Source: Hysterangium stoloniferum
Taxonomy: Eukaryota > Basidiomycota > Agaricomycetes > Hysterangiales > Hysterangiaceae
Length of the DNA: 64,000 bases
Direction of reading: 5' to 3'
Assembly (NCBI GenBank): GCA_015178975.1
Contig: WHVD01000003.1
Coordinates: forward strand, 1,178,001 to 1,242,000
Under the pieces are notes generated by a model. That model was not told where the DNA came from, ran no database searches, and saw only the letters and a program-made list of their open reading frames with translations. The position numbers and the translations under genes were made by a program. This document shows, piece after piece, positions 1 to 10,704 of the stretch. Position 1 is the stretch's first letter. Every line of letters starts with the position of its first letter.

Positions 1-242
1 CGTTGAGCCTTGTTTCTTGTAGGGTAAGGATATCTATTTTATCTCGTCTCATTATTTTAATTATCGAGGGCCATTTGGGTTGTCCATTCCCCCACTCTTT
101 GCCTCTCACATTCCAAGAGGTGATAGGCCTTCTTTTTTTGACTGGTTACATTTAAATGTTGCGTTAATTTTTTTATATTCCCTTCCAGATCTGGGCCCTT
201 GTGGGGTTCATATTTGGGTTCAGATGATTTGTAGGTTCCCAT
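1..242 (-). pseudogene. LINE ORF2, N-terminal endonuclease domain (partial, frameshifted)
   Basis: The minus strand encodes, from about position 140 down to the window edge, a peptide containing SWNVRGKEWGNGQ, then WPSIIKIMRRDKIDIL and TLQETRL. This is the start of an endonuclease/exonuclease/phosphatase domain (the 'WNVRG' and 'LQET' motifs) as found at the N-terminus of ORF2 in non-LTR retrotransposons. The frame upstream (57-242) differs from the endonuclease frame by one base at an A-run, so the copy is probably frameshifted. The reverse transcriptase would lie beyond the left edge. It lies downstream of the zinc-knuckle ORF1 on the same strand, as expected for a LINE. Motif recognition is firm; clade assignment is not possible from this fragment. 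Confidence 0.75.
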
Positions 243-644
243 TATAAGTGCCAGGACTGTTCATTTGACCAGGTAATTGTTTCTCTTTGTTTAATTGTAT
301 TTGTTTAGTGGCCAGTTTTGTTTTGAGTCTGAACCAAGACTAGCCAGGCTGTTGGTTCCGACTTCCCTGGATAGAACCTTTATGATCTAGGGTCCCCCAG
401 TTTCTCTTCTCTTATGTTGCAAATGGGTTTTACATCTGATCTGCTTAAGTGAGGGCATTCAGGCTTTGATCTTTTCTTATTTCAGCCTTTCATCGATGTT
501 TTTAGAGTGATTCATGAATTTCTTGGGTAGTTACTTTTAATTTCAGGGGTTTGGGTCATTGAGGTGATTTTTATTTTGGGTTATTATAAACATTTAGGGT
601 TCATCATAAGTTTCATAGAAGTCATTATTTTAGGTCTTAAGTTG
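243..644 (-). other. LINE spacer between ORF1 and ORF2
   Basis: No open frame of note. On the minus strand this stretch joins the end of the zinc-knuckle ORF1 to the start of the endonuclease ORF2, so it is read as internal LINE sequence. Confidence 0.5.
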
Positions 645-2247
645 TTACTCTGGTTGGGGGGCCCCTTTCCTCTGACCTCTGGGACCCTCTCCTGACCACA
701 TAGGTAGACTACTTCTGCCTCTTTTCAATTCTTCGATATACTTCATAATCTTCCATTGGTTTTTATCTTCTGTGGGGCCATCATCTCTCAAAATGTCCAG
801 CAGTCTTATTTGACATCTCCAAGAGCAGTTGCTGAAGTGGTGTCCGTGTTTGCCACATGCTACACAGAATGGTCCATCATCTAGTACACACCTTGTTCCT
901 GGCACCTTGACCCTGTTATAGGGTATAAAGACAGGCAACAGAAGTGGTGCTTCGGGGTAGGGAGGGAACTTGATCGTTAGCCACCATTCTTCCATTGCAT
1001 TTTCTTTTTTCAGCCTTATTGTGAGTGGGGCAATGATCTCCCCATTTTTGTCTTTGAATGTGGTCTTGAGTTTTTGTTGCAGCTTTCTGAGGATGTCTTC
1101 TTCCATTAGGAAGAAGTCAACTCTTATAAGCTCCCCACATATTTTCTTTGAATTGTGCCAGGGGTAGGGTAGAAATTCCACCATTCATAGGGCTCTTATT
1201 CCAATGAAGCGTTTGGCTGTAAGTTCGGATGCAAGGTCGATGTGTTCATTTGGGTCATATGGGGACCTGATTTTAGGGAGCATAATTATCATCCAGAGTG
1301 GAGGTTTTGTCCTGTTTTTTTAGAGGGGCCAAGGTTATTTCATCTGTATTGTATTCTTGATTGTCATAATTTTCCACTAAGAAGGTTTTGACTGTACATT
1401 TGAAAAGTATGTGAATTGAATCTTGTTTTCCTTCAATGGCATCAAACTGCCACACTCTATACTTGGGTGATTACCGTAACTTTCTGGAGTGGCCATAGCC
1501 TCACAATCGCCTCTTCCATCATTGTCTTACCTTGTCTTACCAAGGTGGGCATCATGTCTATGTTCTCCATGTTGAATTCTATCTGTAGGTTCATTCAGTC
1601 ATCTGCTAGGGGTCTTTCATTCACTTTCTTTTGAGGGTCGAAGGCCTTTGGTCTCCTGGTATTGAATATCACGTTTGACTTTGGCCCCCAGGGTGGCAGA
1701 TTCTGTATGGAGGTCGTGGTTACAGTAGTTGGAGGGGTCATGGGAATATAGTGTTTGATAAAGGTAATCTCGTCACTATCATCTTTTTGTGTGGCTTCAC
1801 TTTTTTCAATTTCTACTTCGCAGTTGTCTTCTACATTGTCATCCCTCATTTCTGCATCCTCATCATCATCTTCATCATTGATTTCTTCATCATTGCTTTC
1901 ACTTTCACTTGTTTCTTCTTTTTCACATTTACTTCTAACTTTTCTCACTATAGGGGAGTCCTTGTTGTGGCATGGGCTATGGGTCCAGGGGTCATGTTAG
2001 GTATGGGTGCTTCTGGTTTTTTAGTATGCATTGGGGGTACAGGGGTAGCTTTGGACATGGAGGTTGTGCCAATCAAGGCAGTTCTCATGGTGTGGTTGAG
2101 GTCATGGGTAGGGGCTGCATTCAGTGCATGTGGGACCTGTGTGGGGTCCGTGATAGGGGTTGGTGGATACTCTGTCTGACCTGTCATATTGACGTCTTGT
2201 ATCATTGTCATGTTTCCTTTTGTGGAACTTCTTCTTCCTTTCATCAT
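645..2247 (-). pseudogene. LINE ORF1 (gag-like, zinc knuckle), broken by frameshifts
   Basis: A chain of minus-strand frames forms one decayed ORF1: 1948-2247 (Thr/Pro-rich start MMKGRRSSTKGN), 1595-1948 (very acidic, ESESNDEEINDEDDDED), about 1445-1600 (LQIEFNMENIDMMPTL), 1273-1455 and 645-1184. The last segment carries a CX2CX4HX4C zinc knuckle (CVACGKHGHHFSNC) at about residues 107-120, preceded by basic and aromatic sequence, and followed by an Arg-rich tail. ORF1 proteins of non-LTR elements bind the element RNA. At least three frame changes separate the segments, so it cannot make one protein. What is seen: the knuckle and the frame changes. Inferred: that the segments belonged together. 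Confidence 0.7.
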
Positions 2248-3261
2248 GGTGGTTGTTGAGAGAGAGTTTGGATATGTGACAGTTATGTCCTAGTCATTGA
2301 TAGTCCTGGTTGCTCATTTTGTAGTCACATGTTTTTATACATGTTGAGGTCACATGTAGGCATCCTTCATCTTTGTCATTTCACATGTTTTTGTGGTTTG
2401 TTTCATTCTTTGGTTCACATTTTTATTATACTTAGTGTTCACCTATGGCATTTTATCTAACCGGCCCTGAAGAGTTTCTTTCTGTCCCAGGTTTTGCGAT
2501 TTACAATTCCTTAGAGTGGATAGGTGCCCATGTTAGGGGTCTTTTCTTGTTATTTTAATTCTTTTTAGGTTTTCTTTTCCTAAATGGTGTTTAGGTTATT
2601 TGAGTCCGCTTGTGGTACATCTTTTTTTGCTTAATAGCTTTTAATATGGTGTATACATATATACAGTATATGTATACATGCTTGTGATTGTCATGTGTGT
2701 ATTTTTTTCATTTTATTTTGTATTTCCATTTTTGTTTGACCTTCAAAGTTTAGTAGTTTTGCTTCGTGCTTTGGTTTTATTAGTCTTTGTGGTTTATTTA
2801 CTTTTTTCTTTGGTTTATTTTGTCGCTTTTACTTTTTTGGCTTTTTTTACTTTTGGTTGTTTGTGTACTTATCCTTCTTTTTAGGGTTTTGGTTTCATCT
2901 AGTCTTTTTCTTTTTACTTACCTTTTAGGATTTTGATATTGTCTAGTCTTTTTCATTTTTACTTACCTTTCTTTAGGGTATTTTGTTGATGTTTTTACTT
3001 ATTTTTGTTTTGTTTATACTTTAATTAGTTTATGTATACTTACTGTTTTTTTTAGAGTTTTTGGTTTCATCTTGTCTGTTTTATTTCACTTACCTTTTTA
3101 CTTTTCTATTTTTGGGTTCATTTGATGTTTTATTCTTCCCACATTATTCATGTGTATGGTTCTCAATGTAGGGCATTTAAACATGTTTTGTTATTATAGT
3201 AAGGGTATAATGTTACATTTTCTTTAGATTACTTTAATGTTTTTGGATGGGCTACACTACC
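2248..3261. other. T-rich, gene-free region upstream of LINE ORF1
   Basis: From about 2,680 to 3,130 the plus strand is a long T-rich tract (A-rich on the LINE coding strand) with repeated ACCTTTTTACTT-like pieces, and a near-palindrome of alternating TATAC and GTATA lies at about 2,648-2,670. No coding frame with recognisable features. It may be the 5' leader of the LINE or older repeat debris. Confidence 0.4.
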
Positions 3262-3266
3262 CTAGG

Positions 3267-3950
3267 TGTGAAGGATAGGTCACATAGGAGGCGCGACTAA
3301 AGACTCTAAGCCTTACCCCTTAGCCACTTTATAATTCCATTATTTCCTTTATGTTTTATATTTTTATTTTCTTTTCTATCACTCATAAATACGGGTCATA
3401 CCCCCTTTTTATTAGTTCGAGAGTCCATGTATGCTTGTGGGTGCTCTAGCCCACAAGAAGTAAGCGCATGTCACAGTAGTAGTCACACATGAGAAACTTA
3501 GACACTTTTCAACCCCGACAACCATCACCTGCACACACAAGTACTGGTTCAGGGTCTTGTCTAAAACAAACCTTCACTCTATCTCTCTTCCTAGATCAGC
3601 GGTAACTACACTTCGCACTGAAACAGTCGAAGTTAGTTACTACTATTCAACTCGACTTCAAGTTCTTGCTTCGCGTGGTAAGAATATCCATTGTAGCTCA
3701 CTTTTTTAGGATATTCTCTCTCTCTCGCAATATATACTTTCTCTTATCTACTTGGCCATCGGCCCAGCTAGCCACACAGTCGGATCGCACCATAAGGTCG
3801 ATCTGCCCTTGTAATTATCTACTGATCACACCTTAAAGGTCAATTGTAATCTACATCTTGACTATCTAAAACTACTAGTCAATCGTTCTTCGCACTATTG
3901 TTAGCCGATAACAATCGCATATTGAGTGGTAAACTACTCGACCCTTTACA
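3267..3950 (+). mobile_element. Solo LTR, divergent family A member (684 bp), TSD CTAGG
   Basis: Begins TGTGAAGGATAGG and ends CTCGACCCTTTACA, giving TG..CA ends. The five bases before (3262-3266) and after (3951-3955) are both CTAGG, a perfect 5-bp target-site duplication. Parts resemble the other family A LTRs (an ATTAGTTCGA..TATGCTTGTGGGTGC stretch near 3,410-3,450), but it is clearly more diverged. There is no internal retroelement sequence, so it is a solo LTR left by LTR-LTR recombination. Confidence 0.8.
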
Positions 3951-4035
3951 CTAGGTGTTATACATACAGTCCCCACTACCCTAGTTAGGGTTAGTGTTAT
4001 ACAGTCCTCACTGTCCTGGGGTAGGGTCTTCTCAG

Positions 4036-4669
4036 TGTGAGAGGTACTGTAAAATATACTCTGAAATATAGTCCAGACGAGCCCACACTATATTTCCATT
4101 ATTATTTCTATTTCTCTCTCTATTTTATTATGCACATATATTTAGTTCGACGACCTATGCATTCAGTACATAGACTCTTTTGGGCACATATGCACCACAC
4201 CTATGTATTATAGCGCCTATAGTTAGAACTCAGAACACTTTTTACCCTGTAACCACAACTTGCCCAGACACCCACTTAGTGTCCTGCAAGTTGTGATTAG
4301 GGTATCATCTCAACCGTCACAGACAGGCCTTAACTATCAACACAATCACAGTTTCAAACTCTACTAGTTGAAACTCGAACTGTTATCTCAATCCGTGCAG
4401 ACTACATCTATGCTACTCTGTTTGTTCAACTCTCTTGTTATTTCATTAATCACTCAAGTCAGAATCCCACTTCAAAGTCAATTCTCTTTCAGTCATCTTA
4501 GCTATCTATTCTACTTGAGATAGCTAATCCTTTCAACTGTATTGAACTAGATAGTCAATATGCACTTTGGTCTGTATTAGACTTAGATAGTCAATACATT
4601 GTCGTGTCATATCTAAATGGTCAATATTCTTCATATATAGAACAGTTAGAACTTCCACCACTCTTCACA
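4036..4669 (+). mobile_element. Solo LTR, family A1 (634 bp), TSD CTCAG
   Basis: Starts TGTGAGAGGTACTG and ends CCACCACTCTTCACA. The flanks 4031-4035 and 4670-4674 both read CTCAG. It is alignable along its length to the copies at 5048-5682 and 12123-12751, including the shared blocks TAGTTCGACGACCTATG and the closing TATATAGAACAGTTAGAACT. Orientation is arbitrary: the TGTGAGAGG end is taken as the start. Confidence 0.9.
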
Positions 4670-4674
4670 CTCAG

Positions 4675-5042
4675 ACTCCTACTCTCCCTGATTGTTAAGT
4701 TGCGTACAGAGCTTATTGGAGGGTTTCTGGAGAAACCCACAGGAAAGCCAGTAGGACTTGACTTCAGCTTATAGGCTGCACCCTCGTGAGATCGTGTTGT
4801 CCAATTTTATATGGGCAGACAGGAATCCCAGGGAGTCCAGGAGTAGTTGGTGGGTTGAGAGGTCAGAGGATTGACTGTGGGAATTCTGCAGAGGTCAAGT
4901 GGTCGGATGGTGATGAGTTGGAGGTTGAGTAATGATAGGTCAGAGGTTGTGAGATAGATGGGTCAGAGCCCATGGGCTCTGACAAGTAAGAGTGGTGTGT
5001 TTCAAAGAGGAGAATAGAGTGGAAAATATACTGAGATTACTG
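4675..5042. other. Gene-free spacer between solo LTRs
   Basis: No ORF or named element. A segment near 4,750-4,800 (GGACTTGACTTCAGCTTATAGGC..TGCACCCTC) resembles 7,296-7,340, so this is likely remnant repeat sequence. Confidence 0.4.
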
Positions 5043-5047
5043 GGGAG

Positions 5048-5682
5048 TGTGAGAGGTACAGTGAAATATACTCAGGAAATATAGTCTGGATAAGCTCATA
5101 CTATATTTCTATTATTATTTCTACTTTCTCTCTATTTTATTATACACTTATAATTAGTTTGATGACCTATGTATGCAGTACATTGACTCTTGTGGGTGCA
5201 TACATGCCAAACTTATGAATTCTAGCACCCGTAGTTAGAACTCAGACATTTTTTACCCCGCAACCATGACTTACCCAGACACAGACTAGTGTCCTGTAAG
5301 TTGTGATTGGGGTATCATCTCAACCGTCACAGATGGGCTTTGACTATTGACGCAATCAGAGTTTCGAACTATACTAGTCGAAACTCCACTTTTATCTCAA
5401 TTCGCATGGACTACATCCCTGCTACTCTGTTATTTGACTCTCTCGTTATTCTCTTCTACACTCGAGCAGTCCCTCAGAATCATACTTCATAGTCGATTCT
5501 CCTTATTCGTTTTAGCTCTCTATTCTACTTCAGATAGCTATTTCACCCGACCGTATTGAACTAAACAGTCAATACGTGTTCAGTCTGTATTAGACTTGAA
5601 TAGTCAATACATCTTTGTGTTGTACCTAAACGTTTGATATTCTTCATATATAGAATGGTTAGAACTTCCACCACTCTTCACA
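5048..5682 (+). mobile_element. Solo LTR, family A1 (635 bp), TSD GGGAG
   Basis: Starts TGTGAGAGGTACAG and ends CCACCACTCTTCACA; flanks 5043-5047 and 5683-5687 are both GGGAG. It is close to the copies at 4036 and 12123. It has no internal domain and no coding capacity. Confidence 0.92.
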
Positions 5683-5746
5683 GGGAGAATCTAAGCTGAT
5701 TTTCTGACTGGATTGTATGTACAACATCTGCCAGACTATATAGACC

Positions 5747-6177
5747 TGTCACGAATTGATTATTCTTCAATAAAGTTGAATAATATTCTACTGATCGAAC
5801 TTGAAAGCCTCGTTCAACAAAGTATATATTCGCCCTGTCGATGAAGTAAGAGGCTATTCCAGTTGCAAGAACTCACGGAAGTATTTGTCGAAGAAGTTAC
5901 GACAAGTTAGAATTACTAGTATCACTAATTTACAGATATGTTGACTGACTTCCCTTGCTCCTTTTGTAGCCCTTTTATGCTTTTCTTTGTATCGTTATGA
6001 CTATGTTATGAACTAATAATGAAATCATACATGACATCGAAATGAGACATGTCGAAAGAGATTCGATGTTGTCAAATAATATTCAGGTTTGTCGAGTCGA
6101 ATTCAATAAGTTGAAGAGTTGTCGAAAGTTACCTTTGAATATTTGTGACAGTATTGTGACTTGTGACAGTTGTGACA
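5747..6177 (+). mobile_element. Solo LTR, family B (431 bp), TSD AGACC
   Basis: Starts TGTCACGAATTGATT and ends GTGACAGTTGTGACA; flanks 5742-5746 and 6178-6182 are both AGACC. The same sequence occurs in reverse orientation at 10398-12916, where it is broken by two later LTR insertions. Its uninterrupted length of 431 bp is the reference for that broken copy. One end carries clustered TGTGACAG/TTGTGAC repeats. Confidence 0.9.
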
Positions 6178-6182
6178 AGACC

Positions 6183-6762
6183 GTGGAATGAATAACATAC
6201 CAAATCCAGTAATAATGAAACGAAACTAGCAAAACATAAAATGAGAATAGTAAACACCAAATTTGGTGTTAGGAACGGAGTGGAGTCTGAATCGTGACAA
6301 ATCATAAACCATAACGGGAAATGGAGCAGGAGCAGGGTCCGAATCATGACAGGTCATTTGACTAAAATGGGAATGGGGCTCAGTTAGAGGGATGACGGGT
6401 TTTCTGAGTGGGGTCCGGTGACTGACACATGGGACGAGGTCGGACATAGACAGGGATGGAGTCCGGTGGGTATTCCAGTGACTGATACACGACATAATGA
6501 AGTTGAACATGGACAAGTCTGACGTACAGAGTCCGGCGGGTATTCCGGTAAACTGACAGTTGGTGCGTATAGGGCATGGGTGCGTATAAGTTAGTGCCCA
6601 GAGTCTGGCGGGAATTCCGGTCGTAACAGATTTTAACAGGTTGATCTAAATGTCTCACAGAGTACTTTGAGTGAAGATCATAGAGCTGGCATTCATCCCT
6701 TGAATAACTGTTAAGATCTAAGCAAGGGGATGATTTCAGAGATCTGAAAATGGTAAATAGTA
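6183..6762. repeat. Gene-free spacer with degenerate 'GAGTCCGGCGGGTATTCC' repeats
   Basis: No gene. Between about 6,400 and 6,620 a motif of the type GAGTCCGGTGGGTATTCCAG..GACTGA recurs three to four times with decay (near 6,460, 6,530 and 6,600; a shorter GGGTCCGGTGACTGACA near 6,410), spaced about 70 bp. It looks like a degenerate tandem repeat. Confidence 0.5.
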
Positions 6763-6767
6763 CAAAT

Positions 6768-7241
6768 TGTGAAGAGTGGTAGAAGTTCAGACCGTTCTAT
6801 ATACAAAGAAATGAGTAGAAAGGAAGAATATTGACCTATTTAGTGCAATATAGGAGAAAGTGAGAGAGAGAGCACTAGATGACGAAGGAGTCAACGAGTA
6901 CGATGGATTGAGTGGAGGCCTCGACTGTTATAGTTCGAGGCCAGAAGTGTTCAGTAGTTCAGATATTGCTACCTTTGTAGTAGCTGACACATTACCCTGA
7001 TCACCGCTCATAGTAGACCTAGTTTATGTCTTACAAGTGGTGGTTCTTGGGTAAAAGTGTGTCTGAGTTCTAATTGGTGCTGAGTGCACCCACAAGTATA
7101 CACAATGCTTCGAACTAATGAAATATGGAATATTCGAAGAATATAAAAGATAGATAAATATGAATAGAATGTGCAAAATATAAATAAAATAAAAGGAGTG
7201 TTTTACCACAATAAAACTGTGGTAAAAGCATACTCCTCACA
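6768..7241 (-). mobile_element. Solo LTR, family A2 (474 bp), TSD CAAAT
   Basis: On the plus strand it starts TGTGAAGAGTGGTAG and ends GCATACTCCTCACA; flanks 6763-6767 and 7242-7246 are both CAAAT. It is the reverse complement of the shorter LTR type seen at 8506-10367. A near-perfect hairpin (GGAGTGTTTTACCACA paired with TGTGGTAAAAGCATACTCC) sits just inside one end. Confidence 0.9.
7195..7235. repeat. Terminal hairpin in family A2 LTR
   Basis: GGAGTGTTTTACCACA is followed after a few bases by TGTGGTAAAAGCATACTCC, an inverted repeat of about 16 paired bases with a short loop. The same hairpin recurs in the A2 LTR starting at 8506 and in the mosaic LTR near 13,082-13,128. Confidence 0.7.
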
Positions 7242-7246
7242 CAAAT

Positions 7247-7904
7247 CAGGAGGTCTGAAAATAGGGAATTGTACTAATCAGGAGGTCCAATTCTATAAGT
7301 CAAAGTGGAGCTTGGCTTCAACATATGTGTTGCACCCTCACATGAACTGTTAGGGTGCTCCAGTATTTCAAACAGAGTGGATAGTATGATAAAGACTAAA
7401 GACAACACTTAGCTCAATTGACTGGAGGGCCAAAAATACTAAGAGTCATAGAGTGAAGAGTATTAAGAGGATTTAAACATGAGGGGGGTAATCTAGGTCA
7501 AGTTTCAAACTAAAGAAATGTAGCATACATGGTAGAAACTTTATACAAAGGTATAACAGAGAGTCAGAGGTCCGATTAAGGAAGCAGAAGTAGTGATAGG
7601 CCAAAAAGAAGTAGGGGAGGAATGGGGATCCAAACAAGACTAAATACAACATAGGAAAGTATTCTGAAAAGGTGTGAGGTGGCAAATAATGTTTACATGT
7701 AGAATGGATGAAGGGAGAGCATTGGAATGGAGATAGAATGGAATTGAAGATTAACAAGTGAGAATGGTTGTTTGTTATTGTTCTTTATGCTAATTCTCGT
7801 ATATACATATGTTGAATGAGTAATGGTTGGCCTGGATATATTAATATCTTACTGATGACTAATCATCTCAGTAGTAACTGGTTCTTAATAGAACTACTCT
7901 TAAT
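7247..7904. other. Gene-free spacer
   Basis: No supported gene; short frames only. A doubled 'AATCAGGAGGTC' lies at about 7,244-7,285. Confidence 0.4.
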
Positions 7905-7984
7905 GGCCTGATAGCTCAGGGGTTAAGAGCACTAGACATGTAATCCAAACTTAGTGGTCGCTGGTTCAAATCCAGCTCAGGTCA
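7905..7984 (+). tRNA. tRNA-Thr-like gene (anticodon uncertain, possibly UGU), possibly a pseudo-tRNA
   Basis: The ends GGCCTGA and TCAGGTC can pair as an acceptor stem with one G-U. TAGCTCAGGGGTTAAGAGCA forms a D arm and matches an A box. GCTGG TTCAAAT CCAGC is a perfect T arm containing the B box GGTTCAAATCC. TTTT follows within about 10 bp as a possible Pol III terminator. The anticodon region (CTAGACATGTAATCCAAACTTAG) is about six bases too long and has A where U33 is expected, so the anticodon cannot be fixed and the gene may be inactive or tRNA-derived. Confidence 0.55.
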
Positions 7985-8505
7985 ATATTTTCACCCTGCT
8001 TATGTAATTCTTACAATATATTGTACAGGTGGATAGAGTTTATCCACTAAGTGGATCGATACATCATAAGCCACATCACCTATTGTATCATATACACAGC
8101 TCCACTCGTTCTGGTGCCTACATGTAAAGAGTGGTGGAAGTTCTAACCATTCTATATACAAAAAATTTTGACCGTTTAGGTACAATGCGTAGATGTATTG
8201 ACTGTCTAAGTCTAATACAGACCGAATGGGTATTGACTACTTAGTTCAATACGATTGAGTGAAGTAGCTATCTAAAGTAGAGTAGAGAGCTAAAACAAAT
8301 AAAGGGAATTGACTGTTAAGTGTGATTCAGAATGACTGCTCGAGCATAGAAAAGAGTAACGAGAGAGTCAAATAATAGAGTAGCACAGATGTGGTCCATG
8401 TGGATTGAGATATAGATGGAGTTTCGACTGGTACAGTTCGAAACTCTGATTGCATAGATAGTTAAAGCCCATCTGTGACAGTTGAGACGATACCCCAATC
8501 ACAAC

Positions 8506-10367
8506 TGTGAGGAGTATGCTTTTACCACAGTTTCATTGTGGTAAAACACTCCTTTTATTTTATTTATATTTTACACATTCTATTCATATTTATCTATCTT
8601 TTATATTCTTCGAATATTCCATCATTTCATTAGTTCAAAGCATTGTGTATACTTGTGGGTGCACTCAGCACCAATTAGAACTGTGATGTATCAACATTAT
8701 CTCATAATGTTCTCTTAATTTTCTTTGAATTACTTAATATTTTCTTGAATTTTTATTGTATTTTTACTATGTTTATTGTGAAAAATAGGCCTTATTCCTT
8801 TTAACTTTGCATAAATAATAGCATATATGGACTCATATTATGCTATTATTACTCAGTTAAATTATTACAATTTTTAACTAATTATTTATATTTTATTTAC
8901 TTAGTTATTACTGCCCGGCACATTCACACTAGTGACTAGCATTTAGTCACACAAGTGACTGTAACACTAGTCACGGGACTTATTAGATAAGCCTCCAGTG
9001 GAAGCACAGAAACACATTATGTCATCATTTGTGCCCGGCACTTCAAATTTGGGATTGAGGGAATGATTTGTCAGCAGGTGACAATTACAAGATGTCACAC
9101 AAGTCACAGTCCAGTGTCAGGATGTCACACAAGTCACGGATGTGACTACCCGAGTCATTATTAGATTCCGCCGACTCATTGTTTGCTTCCGTCCCGGGAC
9201 CGCGGCCTTGAACCTTCATGTTCAAGCAAGAGGTTAGAACCCTTGTCTCAAAGAAGGGAATCACATGATAAACAGAGGGTAAATAATGAGTAGAATATGA
9301 GGTCATTATGATCTCACTAATGACCTCATAAACTAAAAAGTTAGCTAATCATTGAGTTATCAAAATGTATATAAGGAGGGCCAAGTTTCCAATAAAACCA
9401 ATCTATCACACACATATTTGCAGCACAGCACCAGCTTATCTCATCATCCTAAGGACAATAATAGCCTTAGTCTGATACACTTGCAGCATCTTGAATCTTT
9501 GTCAGCAACTCTTGGACTTAGCTAATCATCTAAGTTCCCCCAGCCTCACAGCTACCCTTTAGGCTTATTAATTAGATAATAAACCTAATAAGTATCTAAG
9601 TATCCTTACTGAAATCCCTGCCAATACTAGATTACTCAAGGCCCAGCCCTAAGTTTATTGAATTAATCAAGTACAAGCACTCAGATAATCCAATACATAT
9701 TATTTTCTCTATTAATAAATTATTTAACACCTTGTTAAATAACTATTAATAGTTACAAATAAGCATACAAGAATCCGAAGCTCTTATATCAAGTCTCTGC
9801 CAAGTTACTGCACATATATTCAGCTTCCAGCCCCTATTCTCAAGGAATAGTTCTTGTATTTGCTAAAAGAGTCATACACAGTTCTATTGAACCTTTCAAT
9901 AATCAAAATAAGCATTGATTTGAGTTGTTTAAGCTTCATAGCGCAGCTCATTAATCTATCAGTATTTAAATTACTGGACCTTTGCTTGTTTTATTGTTGA
10001 AGCTCTGTGACACTATAGCATATATTGAGCTATCTAAGAGAATCCCCTGAATACATTACAAGAACTCAGACACACTTTTACCCAAGAACCACCACTCGTA
10101 AGACATAAACTAGGTCTACTACGAGCGGTGATCAGGGTAACGTGTCAGCTACTACATAGGTAGCAATATCTGGACTATCTAACACTTCTGGCCTCGAACT
10201 GTAACAGTCGAGGCCTCCACTCAATCCATCGCACTCTTTGACTACTGTGTCATCTTGTGCTCTCTCTCTCACTTTCTCTCATATTGCACTGAATATGTAG
10301 GTCGATTCCTCCTCTTCTACTCATTTCTTTGTATATAGAACGGTCTGAACTTCTACCACTCTTCACA
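8506..10367 (+). mobile_element. Second-level LTR, family A2 (own length about 478 bp), TSD ACAAC
   Basis: Starts TGTGAGGAGTATGC and ends CTACCACTCTTCACA; flanks 8501-8505 and 10368-10372 are ACAAC, lying inside the outer LTR. It is interrupted by another LTR at 8682-10060. Removing that leaves 478 bp, matching the 474-bp copy at 6768-7241 in reverse orientation. Confidence 0.9.
8682..10060 (+). mobile_element. Third-level solo LTR, family C (1,379 bp), TSD AGAAC
   Basis: Starts TGTGATGTATC and ends GAATACATTACA; flanks 8677-8681 and 10061-10065 are both AGAAC. TATATAAGGAG at 9368-9378 is a TATA-like signal also found in the related LTR at 10458. GTCAC/GTGAC motifs cluster at about 8,925-8,980 and 9,075-9,160. 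There is no coding sequence. Confidence 0.9.
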
Positions 10368-10704
10368 ACAACTTACAGGATACTAACTGGTGTCTGGTGT
10401 CACAACTGTCACAAGTCACAACATTGTCACAAACAATCAAAGATAATATTTGACAACTGTTATGTATTTTATTAGTTTTCTACCTTTTAAGTCCCCCAAA
10501 AGCCGAAATAGCCAAAATGGCTTGTGAAATGTACTTATATTGCGATGATAAAATTTGTATAAATATCTTTTAAATTTTGTTGAATTTCTACAATTTATTT
10601 TACATTTTTATCTTAAATATTGAAGAAGTTATGAATTTATTCTTTTTTAACTAAATACTATCAAACCGGCCACCAGGCGCTAATTACACAACGTGCGAGA
10701 AAAT

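Noticed and set aside
1751-2179. Hydrophobic plus-strand frame resembling a membrane protein
   Set aside because: It is antisense to the acidic and Thr-rich LINE ORF1; Phe/Ile runs arise from the complement of Glu/Asp codons.
2678-2884. Phe/Leu-rich frame that looks like several TM segments
   Set aside because: It is produced by a T-rich low-complexity tract; no start context or homologous pattern.
8506-10367. Possibility that 8506-10367 is a full LTR element with 1.4 kb of internal sequence
   Set aside because: The inner segment has its own TG..CA ends and its own TSD (AGAAC), and no gag, pol, primer-binding or polypurine sequence; it is a separate LTR inserted in one LTR.
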